47,807 nucleotides of DNA from Bacteroidales bacterium. GTDB lineage: Bacteria > Bacteroidota > Bacteroidia > Bacteroidales > UBA932. The position numbers and the translations under genes are program-made. Position 1 is the first letter of the stretch. Each line of letters opens with the position of its first letter. The DNA lies in assembly GCA_029010575.1 (NCBI GenBank), contig JAQXKS010000066.1, positions 1 through 47,807 of the forward strand, written 5' to 3'. Below are positions 29,868 to 38,942 of this stretch, piece by piece. The notes below the pieces were generated by a model that was not told the DNA's origin, did no database searches, and saw nothing but the letters and a program-made list of their open reading frames with translations.

Positions 29868-31178
29868 ATGACTGACCTTAAGATAATAAGAGAGCTGCAC
29901 GCGCTGTTTATGGAGTGTAGCGGCGGAGTCACTACAGACAGCAGAAATGTCGCCAAAGACTCACTCTTTGTAGCCCTCAAGGGAGAAAATTTCGATGGCA
30001 ACAAGTTTGCAGACCAAGCTCTGGAACAGGGGGCAAAGTATGCTCTTGTGAGCAGCGGCTCCCCCTCTGACAGAAAATTTTTCGTTGAGGATACCCTTGA
30101 GGCACTGCAGACTCTTGCCATGTACCACCGCTCGAGATTCGATATACCGGTCATAGCACTCACCGGAACCAACGGCAAGACCACGACCAAAGAGCTGATT
30201 ACAGCAGTCCTCTCATCCACATTCCATGTAACCGCGACACAAGGAAATCTGAACAATCACATAGGGGTGCCCCTCACACTTCTGAGAATCAACTCAGATA
30301 CAGAAGTGGCAGTGGTAGAGATGGGAGCCAACCATCCAGGAGAGATAGCCCTGCTTGCCAACATCGCCCTTCCCAATGCCGGTCTTATAACCAACGTAGG
30401 AAGCGCCCATCTGGAAGGCTTCGGAAGCTTTGACGGAGTAAAGAGAGCCAAAGGAGAGCTCTACGACTATCTTCAAAGGACAGCCGATTTTGTCTTCTAC
30501 AACGCTGATGACACGATTATCACCTCAATGGTGGAAGCAAGACCTGACCTGAAGAGGATTCCATACGGTGTCAGCTATTCAGGAGCTGAGATCATCCCTG
30601 CCCAGCGCCAGAATCCTTTCCTAAGACTGAAACTCAATGACTCCTATACTTTAGAGAGCCATCTGGTCGGCAACTACAATGCCGACAATGTAATGGCTGC
30701 GCTGGCTGTTGGAGAGTACATGAAGGTTGCCCCCGACGCAGCAAGAAAAGCGATTGAATCGTACACCCCATCCAATCACCGTTCACAGCTGTTCAGCACA
30801 CAGGATAACATGCTGATACTCGACACCTACAATGCCAACCCGAGCAGCATGAAAGCCTCGCTCGATAATTTCAGAAATAGTGCATTTGAATCAAAAGGTG
30901 TGATTTTAGGAGATATGCGGGAGCTGGGCAAGGAATCTGCTGCCGAACATCTTAAAGTACTCGAGTTCCTCAGAGACTCCTTTGCAGATACCCTTTCACC
31001 CGTAATTCTGGTCGGAAGCGAGTTCTCCTCATTTAAGAAGGATTTCCCCCGATTCTCTTTTTTCACAGATGTGGATGCTTTGACAGACTTTCTGACAAAT
31101 AGCAAAATCGCAGGAAAGACCCTACTGCTGAAAGGGTCTCATGGAATCAATCTGCCCAAGGCAATTAACACTCTCTAA
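29868..31178 (+). CDS. murF: UDP-N-acetylmuramoyl-tripeptide--D-alanyl-D-alanine ligase
   Basis: 436 residues. VTTDSRNVAKDSLFVALKGE near the N-terminus and the ATP loop ALTGTNGKTTTKEL (GTNGKTTT at 100-107) are Mur-ligase marks. MGANHPGEI and NVGSAHLEGFGS identify MurF. The third domain starts at SNHRSQL and contains DTYNANPSSM. It adds D-Ala-D-Ala to the UDP-MurNAc-tripeptide in the cytoplasm. Two bases separate it from the glycosyltransferase gene. Confidence 0.96.
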   Translation: MTDLKIIRELHALFMECSGGVTTDSRNVAKDSLFVALKGENFDGNKFADQALEQGAKYALVSSGSPSDRKFFVEDTLEALQTLAMYHRSRFDIPVIALTGTNGKTTTKELITAVLSSTFHVTATQGNLNNHIGVPLTLLRINSDTEVAVVEMGANHPGEIALLANIALPNAGLITNVGSAHLEGFGSFDGVKRAKGELYDYLQRTADFVFYNADDTIITSMVEARPDLKRIPYGVSYSGAEIIPAQRQNPFLRLKLNDSYTLESHLVGNYNADNVMAALAVGEYMKVAPDAARKAIESYTPSNHRSQLFSTQDNMLILDTYNANPSSMKASLDNFRNSAFESKGVILGDMRELGKESAAEHLKVLEFLRDSFADTLSPVILVGSEFSSFKKDFPRFSFFTDVDALTDFLTNSKIAGKTLLLKGSHGINLPKAINTL

Positions 31179-31180
31179 GA

Positions 31181-32176
31181 ATGACAACAAGAATGTCGAC
31201 AGCTGTAGTGATTCTGAACTGGAATGGTCTGGATTTTCTGACCAAATTCCTTGAAGGTGTGGTGAGAATGACCCCACAGGCAAGCGTAATAGTGGCTGAC
31301 AACGGATCCGATGATGCTTCGCTGGAATGGATAGCCGAGAACTTCACCAGCGAGCAGGTGCGTGTCATCGCAATGGACAGGAATTATGGATTTACAGGCG
31401 GCTATAACAGGGCTCTTGCAACCCTGGATGGAGAGTTTGACTATTATCTGCTGCTCAACTCCGATATCGAAGTAACTCCCGGCTGGCTGGCTCCTTTGGT
31501 CGAATTCATGGATTCTCATCCTGAATGTGGTGCGTGTGCACCGAAAATCAGAAGTTGGCATGAGAGAGAGAGTTTCGAACATGCCGGAGCCGCAGGCGGA
31601 TACATTGACAGATTTTACTTCCCATATTGCAGGGGCAGAATCATGGACTATGTAGAAAAAGATCGCGGGCAATACGATGATCCGGCCAGTTGTTTCTGGG
31701 TCTCCGGTGCAGCCTTCATGGTAAGAAGTTCCCTTTGGAGGCGGCTGGGTGGTCTTGACGAATCATTTTTTGCCCACATGGAAGAGATAGATTTCTGCTG
31801 GAGAGCACAGCTTCAGGGATGGCAGGTTTGGAGTATCCCCTCATCTGTGATATACCATGTCGGAGGGGGCACCCTTCCTAATAATTCTCCACGTAAAATA
31901 TACCTTAATTTCAGGAACAATCTTCTGATGATGTATAAGAACCTGCCTACCAAGTGGCGTGGTCCGCTAATTTTCGAACGTATGCTTATCGACGGTGTGC
32001 TTGCCACGATATATCTGGTTACAGGAAAGCGTGAATTTTTCAAAATGGTAATCAGGGCTCACAGCGATTTCAGGAAGATGAAGAAAAACTGCGTTGCATC
32101 AGAACGCACTGTTAATCTTAAGAGGCCGCACGGCATTCTTTTTATCAGAAGATTTCGTATATTTGTAGAAAACTAA
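31181..32176 (+). CDS. Family 2 glycosyltransferase
   Basis: 331 residues. GT-A fold: VVILNWNGLDFLTKFLEG, VIVADNGSDDASLEW, the DXD-like LLLNSDIEVTPGWL, then GAAFMVRSSLWRRLGG and DESFFAHMEEIDFCWRAQLQ with the catalytic ED-type acid. This is the rhamnosyltransferase/WcaA-like GT2 subgroup that builds cell-surface glycans on the cytoplasmic side. No transmembrane segment is needed; the C-terminal basic helix may touch the membrane. Tight operon with murF and bcp. Donor and acceptor are unknown. Confidence 0.9.
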   Translation: MTTRMSTAVVILNWNGLDFLTKFLEGVVRMTPQASVIVADNGSDDASLEWIAENFTSEQVRVIAMDRNYGFTGGYNRALATLDGEFDYYLLLNSDIEVTPGWLAPLVEFMDSHPECGACAPKIRSWHERESFEHAGAAGGYIDRFYFPYCRGRIMDYVEKDRGQYDDPASCFWVSGAAFMVRSSLWRRLGGLDESFFAHMEEIDFCWRAQLQGWQVWSIPSSVIYHVGGGTLPNNSPRKIYLNFRNNLLMMYKNLPTKWRGPLIFERMLIDGVLATIYLVTGKREFFKMVIRAHSDFRKMKKNCVASERTVNLKRPHGILFIRRFRIFVEN

Positions 32177-32189
32177 AAATGTATCTATT

Positions 32190-32636
32190 ATGTTGAAAAT
32201 CGGTGATGCAATGCCACACTTTGAAGTGGTTGACCAGGATGGTAATGTAGTCTCTTCAGAAGATTTCAAAGGCAAGAAGACTATCATATACTTTTACCCT
32301 AAAGATAACACAAGCGGCTGTACAGCAGAGGCTTGCAGCATTAGGGACAATTACGACAGATTCCTCGCGGAAGGATACAACGTAGTGGGAGTAAGTAAGG
32401 ATTCAGCTGCATCCCACAAGCGTTTTGCCCAGAAGTATGAACTGCCATTCACCCTCCTCTCAGACCCATCGACTCAGATTCTTCAAGATTTCGGTGCCTG
32501 GGGTGAAAAGAAAATGTATGGCAAAGTCTCCATGGGCACATTGCGCAAAACATTCATCTTCAATGAAGAAGGCATTCTTGAAAAGATTATCGAAAAGGTC
32601 GACACCAAGAACCATGCGTCACAAATTCTCGATTAA
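32190..32636 (+). CDS. bcp: Thioredoxin-dependent thiol peroxidase (peroxiredoxin Q/BCP)
   Basis: 148 residues. The peroxiredoxin core has YFYPKDNTSGCTAEACSIRD with peroxidatic C44 and resolving C49 five residues later, as in atypical 2-Cys BCP. Then come VVGVSKDSAASHKRFAQKY and LLSDPSTQILQDFG. It reduces hydroperoxides in the cytoplasm. Thirteen bases after the glycosyltransferase; part of the same long operon. Confidence 0.95.
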   Translation: MLKIGDAMPHFEVVDQDGNVVSSEDFKGKKTIIYFYPKDNTSGCTAEACSIRDNYDRFLAEGYNVVGVSKDSAASHKRFAQKYELPFTLLSDPSTQILQDFGAWGEKKMYGKVSMGTLRKTFIFNEEGILEKIIEKVDTKNHASQILD

Positions 32637-32654
32637 CGCCAATATAATGTTACC

Positions 32655-34313
32655 ATGGTAAAGGTCTTTTGTAAAAATACTGGAACTGTCAAAGAATTCA
32701 AAGAAGGAACTACGCTGTTGGATATGGTTCCACACTTTGAATTCGAGAAGCCTTATGCAATCATCTCTGCCAAAGTGAACAACATCTCCGAAGGACTGAA
32801 ATACCGCGTTTTTAACAACAGGGATGTGGAGTTCCTTGATTACCGTTCATATAGTGGCAGGAATGTCTACTGCAGGTCACTCTGTTTTCTTCTGTGCAAG
32901 GCAGCCCGCGACCTCTTCCCTGCATGCAGGATTGTCTTGAGAAGACCCATTTCAAAGGGTTATTACTGTGAACTTGTAAAGGGGGACGGCTCAAATGTAA
33001 ACCAAAGCGATGTCGACAAAATCTCTTCACGCATGAGAACCCTCGTAGAAGAGAACATTCCATTCAAAAGAAATGAAGCGCGAATAAGCGATGCAATCAG
33101 TCTCTTCTCCGAGTTGGGTTACGAAGACAAAGTAAAACTCCTAAAGACAAGCGGAGAGGTCTATATCAGCTATTATACACTCGGTGATACGGCAGATTAC
33201 TACTACGACTCTTTGGTCCCCTCTTCCGGTTACCTGAAGGTATGGGATCTTTCGCTCTATAAAGGCGGGCTTCTCCTCAGGGTACCGGACCGTCACAGGC
33301 CTGACGAGCTTGCACCTTTCCACGAACAGCCCAAGACATTCGAAATCTTCAAAGAGACTCTTTCATGGAACAGAATTATGGGACTGGACAATGTAGGTGA
33401 TGTAAATGAGGCCTGTCTTGCCGGCAAGGCGACAGATCTTATCGAGGTCGCAGAGGCACTGCAGGAGAGGAAGATTGTATGGATAGCAGAAGAGATCAAG
33501 AAACGTTACTACGCCCCGGAGAACCCCATACGCATAGTACTTATTACCGGACCTACAAGCAGCGGCAAAAGCACCTTCTGCAAAAGGCTCAGTGTGCAAT
33601 TGAAGGCCTGCGGACTAATCCCGGTCTCTTTCTCCACTGACGACTATTTCGTCAACAGGGTCGAGACACCGCTGCTGCCCGACGGAAGTTATGACTTTGA
33701 CAACTTTGAAACCGTCGACCATAACTACCTTCAGTCTGATGTCTTGAAACTTCTCTCTTTAGAGGAAGTGGATGTCCCGGAGTATAACTTCGTTACAGGC
33801 TTGAGAGAATTCAATGGCAAGAGACTCAGGCTCAAGGAGGGCTCTGTCCTTTTGATAGAGGGAATTCACGCCCTTAACCCCATGTTGCTCGACAAGGTGC
33901 AGGATAACCTTAAGTTCAAGATCTTTATCAACACCATAACGAGCATTTCACTCGATGACCACAACTGCATACCCACCAGTGACAACAGACTGCTCAGAAG
34001 AATCGTAAGAGATTACAACAAAGGGGCCTTTACCGCAGTAGAGACGATAGCCAACTGGCCCAACGTCAGAAGAAACGAAGTCAAGTGGATCTACCCCTAT
34101 CAGGAGGAGGCCGACGTACTGTTCAACTCTTCCTATCTGGTGGAATTCGCCGTCATGAGGAACCATGCTGAGGCTATACTGTCTACAGTTCCTAAAAACT
34201 GCCCTGAATATGCCGAGGCTTTCAGACTGCTGAAGTTCCTCCATTACTTCGTTCCTGTCTCCGACAAGGACATACCAAAAACCTCCTTCATGAGAGGATT
34301 TATAGGAAGTTAG
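32655..34313 (+). CDS. Uridine-kinase-like nucleoside kinase with N-terminal TGS/ThrRS-like region
   Basis: 552 residues. The first 60 residues (MVKVFCKNTGTVKEFKEGTT .. YAIISAKVNN) resemble a TGS domain. The next part to about 270 resembles the second additional domain of threonyl-tRNA synthetase. The kinase starts near 290: ITGPTSSGKSTFC (P-loop 299-307), FSTDDYFVNR, YDFDNFETVDH and LLIEGIHALNP, all of uridine kinase/phosphoribulokinase type. Such fusions are a known widespread family annotated 'nucleoside kinase'; it lacks the tRNA synthetase catalytic core. Last gene of the 25614 operon; no clear hairpin follows. Confidence 0.88.
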   Translation: MVKVFCKNTGTVKEFKEGTTLLDMVPHFEFEKPYAIISAKVNNISEGLKYRVFNNRDVEFLDYRSYSGRNVYCRSLCFLLCKAARDLFPACRIVLRRPISKGYYCELVKGDGSNVNQSDVDKISSRMRTLVEENIPFKRNEARISDAISLFSELGYEDKVKLLKTSGEVYISYYTLGDTADYYYDSLVPSSGYLKVWDLSLYKGGLLLRVPDRHRPDELAPFHEQPKTFEIFKETLSWNRIMGLDNVGDVNEACLAGKATDLIEVAEALQERKIVWIAEEIKKRYYAPENPIRIVLITGPTSSGKSTFCKRLSVQLKACGLIPVSFSTDDYFVNRVETPLLPDGSYDFDNFETVDHNYLQSDVLKLLSLEEVDVPEYNFVTGLREFNGKRLRLKEGSVLLIEGIHALNPMLLDKVQDNLKFKIFINTITSISLDDHNCIPTSDNRLLRRIVRDYNKGAFTAVETIANWPNVRRNEVKWIYPYQEEADVLFNSSYLVEFAVMRNHAEAILSTVPKNCPEYAEAFRLLKFLHYFVPVSDKDIPKTSFMRGFIGS

Positions 34314-34431
34314 CAGTGATTTGAAACTAATTTTTTGTATATTTAGCGAATAATTTTTAAAATTGCGCGCTTATTTGACATTTTTGAATTAGACTTTAGT
34401 AAACTTATTTAATTACCTATTTATTATCAGT

Positions 34432-36468
34432 ATGTTTAAACATTTTAACTCTATCAAGATGATCATCGCTATGGTGATGGGTCTTGTTATCGTTGCATCC
34501 TGTGAAAAAGAAAAACAGGAAAGCAAGGAAACAACTGTAACTCTCGAACAGGTATCAGTTGGTCTCACATCTGTGAAGTTCTCAGTAACTTCTACCAACG
34601 CTCTTTCAGCAGCGTATGTAATCTATCCTTCTCTTTCTGTAGAATCTGCTCCTGCTGCAGGTGAAATCTTTGGAACAGGACATAGTGTCACACCTAACAC
34701 CACACAGGAAGTTCTTGTAGAAAATCTTGCACCTTCTACTTCTTACACTGTTGCAGCCGTTGCCAAAGGTGAAGACGGTCAGTTCTGCGAAGTGAAGACT
34801 CTTGTTCTTTCAACTGAAAATAGTGAGGATCTCTATACATTCTCTCTTGCTACAGAAGGTGAAATCCTTGACAACGAATTCTCAGTAAAAGTAACTCCCA
34901 GCGACGAAAATGCTTACTGGAACTACGAACTTATAGAAAAAGGTCAGTATGACGGCAAGAGCGACGCTGAAATCCATGCAGAATTCCTTCGTCAGGTTAA
35001 AGCGATTGCAAGCAACGAAGGTCTCTCACTCCAGGAAGTCCTTGCAAGAGGTCTTGTTAAGGGAGAAAATGTAATACCTTGCACAGGTCTCTATCCTCAG
35101 ACCTCATACGAATTCCTCGTTTACGGTGTCGATCCCAATGAAGGTTTCATCACATCAAAGGTTGAAAGAATAGAAGTAACCACCATTGCACAGTTCCTCA
35201 GACTCGGAATCGTTGTTGAAAACATCACCAATGTATCAGCAGACGTGACAATCAACGCTTCTAACTACGATGATACCTACTACGCATTTACAGGTTACTG
35301 CGCCCAGTACCCCGACATGACTTTCGAACAAATCGCTGAAGCTACTATAGCAGAATGGGGCTCTATGTTTGATGCAGGTTACGGTCTTGCACAGGGTCCT
35401 CAGCAGTGGCAGAATATCTCTCTTGTAGGAGGAACAGAATGTTTCGTAATTGCATTTGGCTACAAACCCGGTGAAGGTCTCAGCACACAGGTAGTAGGTG
35501 AAAAATTCACCACTGAAGCCGCTGGTGATCCCAACGAATTTACACTTACATTCACTATCACCGACACACAGGCTGAAAGAGTACTCTACAAAGTAGAACC
35601 TTCTGACAACTCTGTATTCTACATGACAGGCTACTCAGTAAAATCTGAATTCAATGAATCAGAATGGGCTGAAGAACTTAAGACTTTCCTCGACGCTTAC
35701 CTCGCAGACTACAAGGAAACACGTAATCCCAACGCGATCATGGAAAATGTTGTAGAGTCTGTATGCTACAGAGGCAAAGGCAGCAACAACGGCATGACAG
35801 GTGAATTCGTGGAATATGAATTCTCAGCAGTTCCCCTCGAACCCGAAACAGAATATACCATCTTCGCAGTAGCTGTAAATCCTCATACCGGAGCAGCCGG
35901 CAAATTCTCTACCGTAGACGTAACTACCCCCAAGGCTGACTATAGCGACTCTTATGTAAACCTCGAATATATGGGATGCTTCAGCCTCGAAACCCTCCAG
36001 GAAGGCGGATACTTCACCTCATCTACCCCTCAGTCCGGCAAACTCGTTATGGTACTGAAGATGGATGCATCTGCAGGTGTTGAAACCGTTAAGGTTAAGA
36101 CCCAATTCTATAGCGAATACTACGATGGTTGCGTAGATTCTGAAATCATTGATATGATTGAACCTTACTGGGATGTTACCTACACCGGTTCTGAAATCGC
36201 TGAAAATCCTTATATCTTCCTCTACTTCTACGACGGTTCATCAACCACTTATGGTCTTGGCGTAGATTCAGAAGGCAAATATTCAAAGATGGCAAGGTGT
36301 ACTGTTAACATGAAGTCAAGCGAATGCGGTACACTCGAAGATTTCGAAGTATTCGTAAAGGCTAACGAAGAAGCAAGACCTTCAAGCGTACTTGCTCCTA
36401 AGGGAAACACAGAACTTCCTGCAGCTAAAGAAATGACTTCAAAGTTCATTCTTAAAACAAATAGATAA
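34432..36468 (+). CDS. Large repeat-containing lipoprotein (fibronectin III-like modules)
   Basis: 678 residues. The start IIAMVMGLVIVASCEKEKQE has a lipobox (VASC) with a charged +2, so it is a lipoprotein. At least three related modules of about 100-200 residues can be seen; they contain strands like TTVTLEQVSVGLTSVKFSV and end in motifs such as LAPSTSYTVAAVAKGEDG, LYPQTSYEFLVYGVDPNEG and LEPETEYTIFAVAVNPHTG, the 'L-P-x-T-x-Y' turn of fibronectin III/Ig-like folds. The last 160 residues form a distinct domain. Leu and Gly codons are more T- or C-ended than in neighbours, consistent with high expression. It overlaps the next lipoprotein by one base. Function unknown; surface exposure is plausible. 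Confidence 0.8.
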   Translation: MFKHFNSIKMIIAMVMGLVIVASCEKEKQESKETTVTLEQVSVGLTSVKFSVTSTNALSAAYVIYPSLSVESAPAAGEIFGTGHSVTPNTTQEVLVENLAPSTSYTVAAVAKGEDGQFCEVKTLVLSTENSEDLYTFSLATEGEILDNEFSVKVTPSDENAYWNYELIEKGQYDGKSDAEIHAEFLRQVKAIASNEGLSLQEVLARGLVKGENVIPCTGLYPQTSYEFLVYGVDPNEGFITSKVERIEVTTIAQFLRLGIVVENITNVSADVTINASNYDDTYYAFTGYCAQYPDMTFEQIAEATIAEWGSMFDAGYGLAQGPQQWQNISLVGGTECFVIAFGYKPGEGLSTQVVGEKFTTEAAGDPNEFTLTFTITDTQAERVLYKVEPSDNSVFYMTGYSVKSEFNESEWAEELKTFLDAYLADYKETRNPNAIMENVVESVCYRGKGSNNGMTGEFVEYEFSAVPLEPETEYTIFAVAVNPHTGAAGKFSTVDVTTPKADYSDSYVNLEYMGCFSLETLQEGGYFTSSTPQSGKLVMVLKMDASAGVETVKVKTQFYSEYYDGCVDSEIIDMIEPYWDVTYTGSEIAENPYIFLYFYDGSSTTYGLGVDSEGKYSKMARCTVNMKSSECGTLEDFEVFVKANEEARPSSVLAPKGNTELPAAKEMTSKFILKTNR

Positions 36469-37469
36469 TGAGAACTAATTCATTTATAAAACTTCTCATC
36501 TGTTCTTTGCTTTCAGTTGCCCTTTTCTCATGTAAACCTGAGAACAAGAGCGCAAAACTGATGATTGACCAGACTGAGATCAGTTTTAGCGAAGACGGTG
36601 GATTCGGTCGCGTTACTTACACTCTTCTCAATTCTGAAGAAGAGATAGAAGTAATCAACCTTCCACAGTGGATTGAAAATGTTACCACTGCTATCAAGGG
36701 CGAAGTCTCTTTCGTAGTGGCTTTCAACCCCGGTGCTGAACGTTCAGTAGAACTCTCTCTCAAGGCAGGAGAATCTGAAGGTACCGTGACCATCAAACAG
36801 GATGCTTTCAGACCCTACCCTACCCGCGACTTCCTTCTCTACAAGAAGTTCGTTGCCACATATGCTGAATTCTTCCCCGATGAAACGATTATGGCAAAGT
36901 TCATTGACCATGGTAAGGAAGGTCAGTACTATGACACCGATAACAGTGGCAAATGTATCACCATGACAGCCAGAGAGTGGGGCGAACAGCAGGCAGGTTA
37001 CTACAATGAACTTTATCCAGATCAGGAACCTGTTTCAATGGAAGACTTCATGGGATTCGACTACACTCCTACCAATCCCAGCCGTTACTACCTTACCTAT
37101 ATGACCATCAGTGGCAATGGTAGAGTAGAAGCATGGTCTGGCGTTGAGGCTACAGGTGGTGGAGTACTTGTAATGCAGTTCTGTGGTGACTCTTTCGATT
37201 ATGATGAAAATACCGGTATCATGACTTTCGAATCACTTCACAATTCACTCTATACCTGTGAATGTAAAGTTCAGCTTGAAAGACAGACCAACGGACAGAT
37301 TACATACGAAGTTATCCAGTTCAAGAACGGTGAATACGAAGCTTCAATCGGACTTGGCGACATGTTCATCTACAACCTCCAGTTTGCTTGCTGGAAAGAA
37401 GAAGATGTAAAATGGCAGCCTTGCAAGAAGATCGTATTCCACTGTGACATTGAAGACCTCGTAGAATAA
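36468..37469 (+). CDS. BACON-like domain lipoprotein
   Basis: 333 residues. Lipoprotein signal FIKLLICSLLSVALFSCKPE (SC-K). Residues about 33-110 look like a BACON/Ig-like domain (SFSEDGGFGRVTYTLLN .. LPQWIEN .. GTVTIKQDA), commonly a mucin- or carbohydrate-linked spacer in Bacteroidales. The remaining 220 residues are acidic and aromatic and match no family I recognise. The start codon overlaps the stop of the preceding lipoprotein (TAATG), so the two are probably made as a pair. A strong terminator follows 39 bases later. Confidence 0.78.
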   Translation: MRTNSFIKLLICSLLSVALFSCKPENKSAKLMIDQTEISFSEDGGFGRVTYTLLNSEEEIEVINLPQWIENVTTAIKGEVSFVVAFNPGAERSVELSLKAGESEGTVTIKQDAFRPYPTRDFLLYKKFVATYAEFFPDETIMAKFIDHGKEGQYYDTDNSGKCITMTAREWGEQQAGYYNELYPDQEPVSMEDFMGFDYTPTNPSRYYLTYMTISGNGRVEAWSGVEATGGGVLVMQFCGDSFDYDENTGIMTFESLHNSLYTCECKVQLERQTNGQITYEVIQFKNGEYEASIGLGDMFIYNLQFACWKEEDVKWQPCKKIVFHCDIEDLVE

Positions 37470-37507
37470 TACACTCTACCCTATTTAAGGGTTTAAATCT
37501 TTACTTT

Positions 37508-37548
37508 AGAGCCTGAAAAGCCAAATTGACTTTTCAGGCTCTTTTTAT
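37508..37548 (+). terminator. Rho-independent terminator after the lipoprotein pair
   Basis: AGAGCCTGAAAAG (37508-37520) and CTTTTCAGGCTCT (37530-37542) form a perfect 13-bp stem with a 9-base loop, followed by TTTTATTG. Confidence 0.92.
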
Positions 37549-37563
37549 TGTTACTCTTTTTGT

Positions 37564-37596
37564 TTTGGGGGGGGGGAGTTTTTTTTAATAACTTTG
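37564..37596 (+). promoter_or_regulatory. Promoter with G10 and T8 tracts in the spacer (possible phase switch)
   Basis: TTTG (37564-37567) as -33 and TAACTTTG (37589-37596) as -7 are 21 bases apart, within the range known for Bacteroidota. The spacer contains ten consecutive G (37567-37576, the first shared with TTTG) and eight T (37579-37586). Slippage would change the spacing and so the promoter strength of the lipoprotein gene at 37648. Confidence 0.6.
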
Positions 37597-37647
37597 TAGT
37601 AATAAGTACGCTTTACCTAATTATTTATTTATTAACACTAGTGAAAT

Positions 37648-38184
37648 ATGAAAAAGATTTTCTATTTAATTAGCCTTTTTGCACTTCTTTCAGTATTGAC
37701 AAGTTGCAATAAGAAAGAGATCGAGAGCAGACAGCCTCTATCTGATGAAGATAGCGTGTTGTATCTGATTGACTATTGTTCTACATTTGATAAATCTATA
37801 ATTCCTTCAGTTATTGTTGGAAAATGGTACCCATACTGCGAAGTTTCCAAGTCAGAAATGCAGGATGAGCGTCTTACCTTCCCCCTTTTGTTCGGTAAGC
37901 CTTGGCCAGGCAAAGGAACTGCCGATTACACTTTCTCAAATGACAAGACTTGTTTTTACCATTACTCTGCCGATGTCGGACCGGATGAAAACGATTACAC
38001 CGGAGAGTTCGAATGGGTGTATGACGAACAGTATAGTCTCTTGACTATCCGTAGCAAAGAGGATCCTAACAATATTATCTTCCAATATAAAATCATAGGA
38101 TACAAAGATGATATGCTTGTCTGGAAATACGTAGATCCCATAAACAGCTGCATCATAAAAGTAATCTTGAGAAATCACATTTAA
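37648..38184 (+). CDS. Small lipoprotein, unknown function
   Basis: 178 residues. MKKIFYLISLFALLSVLTSC ends in a good lipobox (LTSC) followed by NKKE. The mature part is acidic and aromatic, with VGKWYPYCEV, TADYTFSNDKTCFYHYS and EFEWVYDEQYSLLTIRS, suggesting a small lipocalin-like or beta-sandwich protein. Family is not recognised. It stands alone, with a terminator upstream, its own promoter and no gene behind it on the same transcript other than ppa with a separate promoter. The homopolymer-containing promoter makes on/off expression plausible. Confidence 0.75.
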   Translation: MKKIFYLISLFALLSVLTSCNKKEIESRQPLSDEDSVLYLIDYCSTFDKSIIPSVIVGKWYPYCEVSKSEMQDERLTFPLLFGKPWPGKGTADYTFSNDKTCFYHYSADVGPDENDYTGEFEWVYDEQYSLLTIRSKEDPNNIIFQYKIIGYKDDMLVWKYVDPINSCIIKVILRNHI

Positions 38185-38216
38185 GCTATAAGCGTCTAAA
38201 GTCCTTAATTTTTATT

Positions 38217-38224
38217 TATCTTTG
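38217..38224 (+). promoter_or_regulatory. -7 box of ppa
   Basis: TATCTTTG followed by CG (TAnnTTTGC-like) lies about 53 bases before the preferred ATG at 38277. No clear -33 element. Confidence 0.5.
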
Positions 38225-38276
38225 CGCCTTGAAATTCCCGGACATTTCCCGGTTATCATTGGTAAAACTGAAAATT

Positions 38277-38900
38277 ATGGATTTGAGCAATGCCCACAAA
38301 GCACACCCTTGGCATGGAATAAGCCTGGGTGACAAAGTTCCAGAAGAGGTCAGAGCATTCATCGAGATAGTTCCGACAGATACCGTAAAATACGAGGTAG
38401 ACAAAGAATCAGGATACCTCTCACTCGACAGACCTCAGAAATTCTCCAACATTGTTCCCTCGCTATATGGTTTTCTTCCCCGAACATATTGCGGGCCGAA
38501 GATGGCCGAACTGACCAACAAGGCTCTTGTAAGGTTCGATATTGAGGGAGACGGAGATCCACTTGACGTATGTGTCCTCACGGAAAAAGATGTCACACAT
38601 GGAGATATCATCGTTAATGCAAGGCCCATCGGCGGTCTTAGACTTCTTGACCATAACCAGGCGGATGACAAAATCATAGCAGTTCTGAAGAACGATGCCG
38701 TCTACGGAGCGATAACCGATATAGAACAGGTTCCATCCGGAATCATCCGAAGGCTGATTCACTACTTCAGTACCTATAAAGATATTCCCGGAGAACACAC
38801 TAACCGCATGAAATTCATATCGATATACAATGCTGAAGTAGCCAGAGACATCATCATGCGTTCCATTGAAGACTACAGTAATCTGATAAAAGAGTTGTAA
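38277..38900 (+). CDS. ppa: Inorganic pyrophosphatase (family I)
   Basis: 207 residues from ATG 38277 (MDLSNAHKAHPWHGISLGDK); an ATG at 38229 would add 16 residues and is too close to the promoter box. Family I marks: EIVPTDTVKYEVDKESG, YGFLPRTYCG and the metal-binding GDGDPLDVCVL, followed by GGLRLLDHNQADDKIIAVL. It splits pyrophosphate released by biosynthesis. The 207-residue length fits the larger prokaryotic form seen in Bacteroidota. Confidence 0.93.
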   Translation: MDLSNAHKAHPWHGISLGDKVPEEVRAFIEIVPTDTVKYEVDKESGYLSLDRPQKFSNIVPSLYGFLPRTYCGPKMAELTNKALVRFDIEGDGDPLDVCVLTEKDVTHGDIIVNARPIGGLRLLDHNQADDKIIAVLKNDAVYGAITDIEQVPSGIIRRLIHYFSTYKDIPGEHTNRMKFISIYNAEVARDIIMRSIEDYSNLIKEL

Positions 38901-38925
38901 ATAAAAAAACTCTACTATATCTTTG
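38895..38925 (+). promoter_or_regulatory. Promoter of the riboswitch-controlled receptor
   Basis: TTG at 38895-38897 and TATCTTTG (38918-38925) are 20 bases apart. Transcription would start near 38930, so the whole riboswitch lies in the leader. Confidence 0.65.
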
Positions 38926-38942
38926 CGCTCGCAAAATAAATT

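Noticed and set aside
38891..38912. AGAGTT/AACTCT hairpin at the ppa stop
   Set aside because: Only six pairs and it overlaps the riboswitch promoter; not convincing as a terminator.
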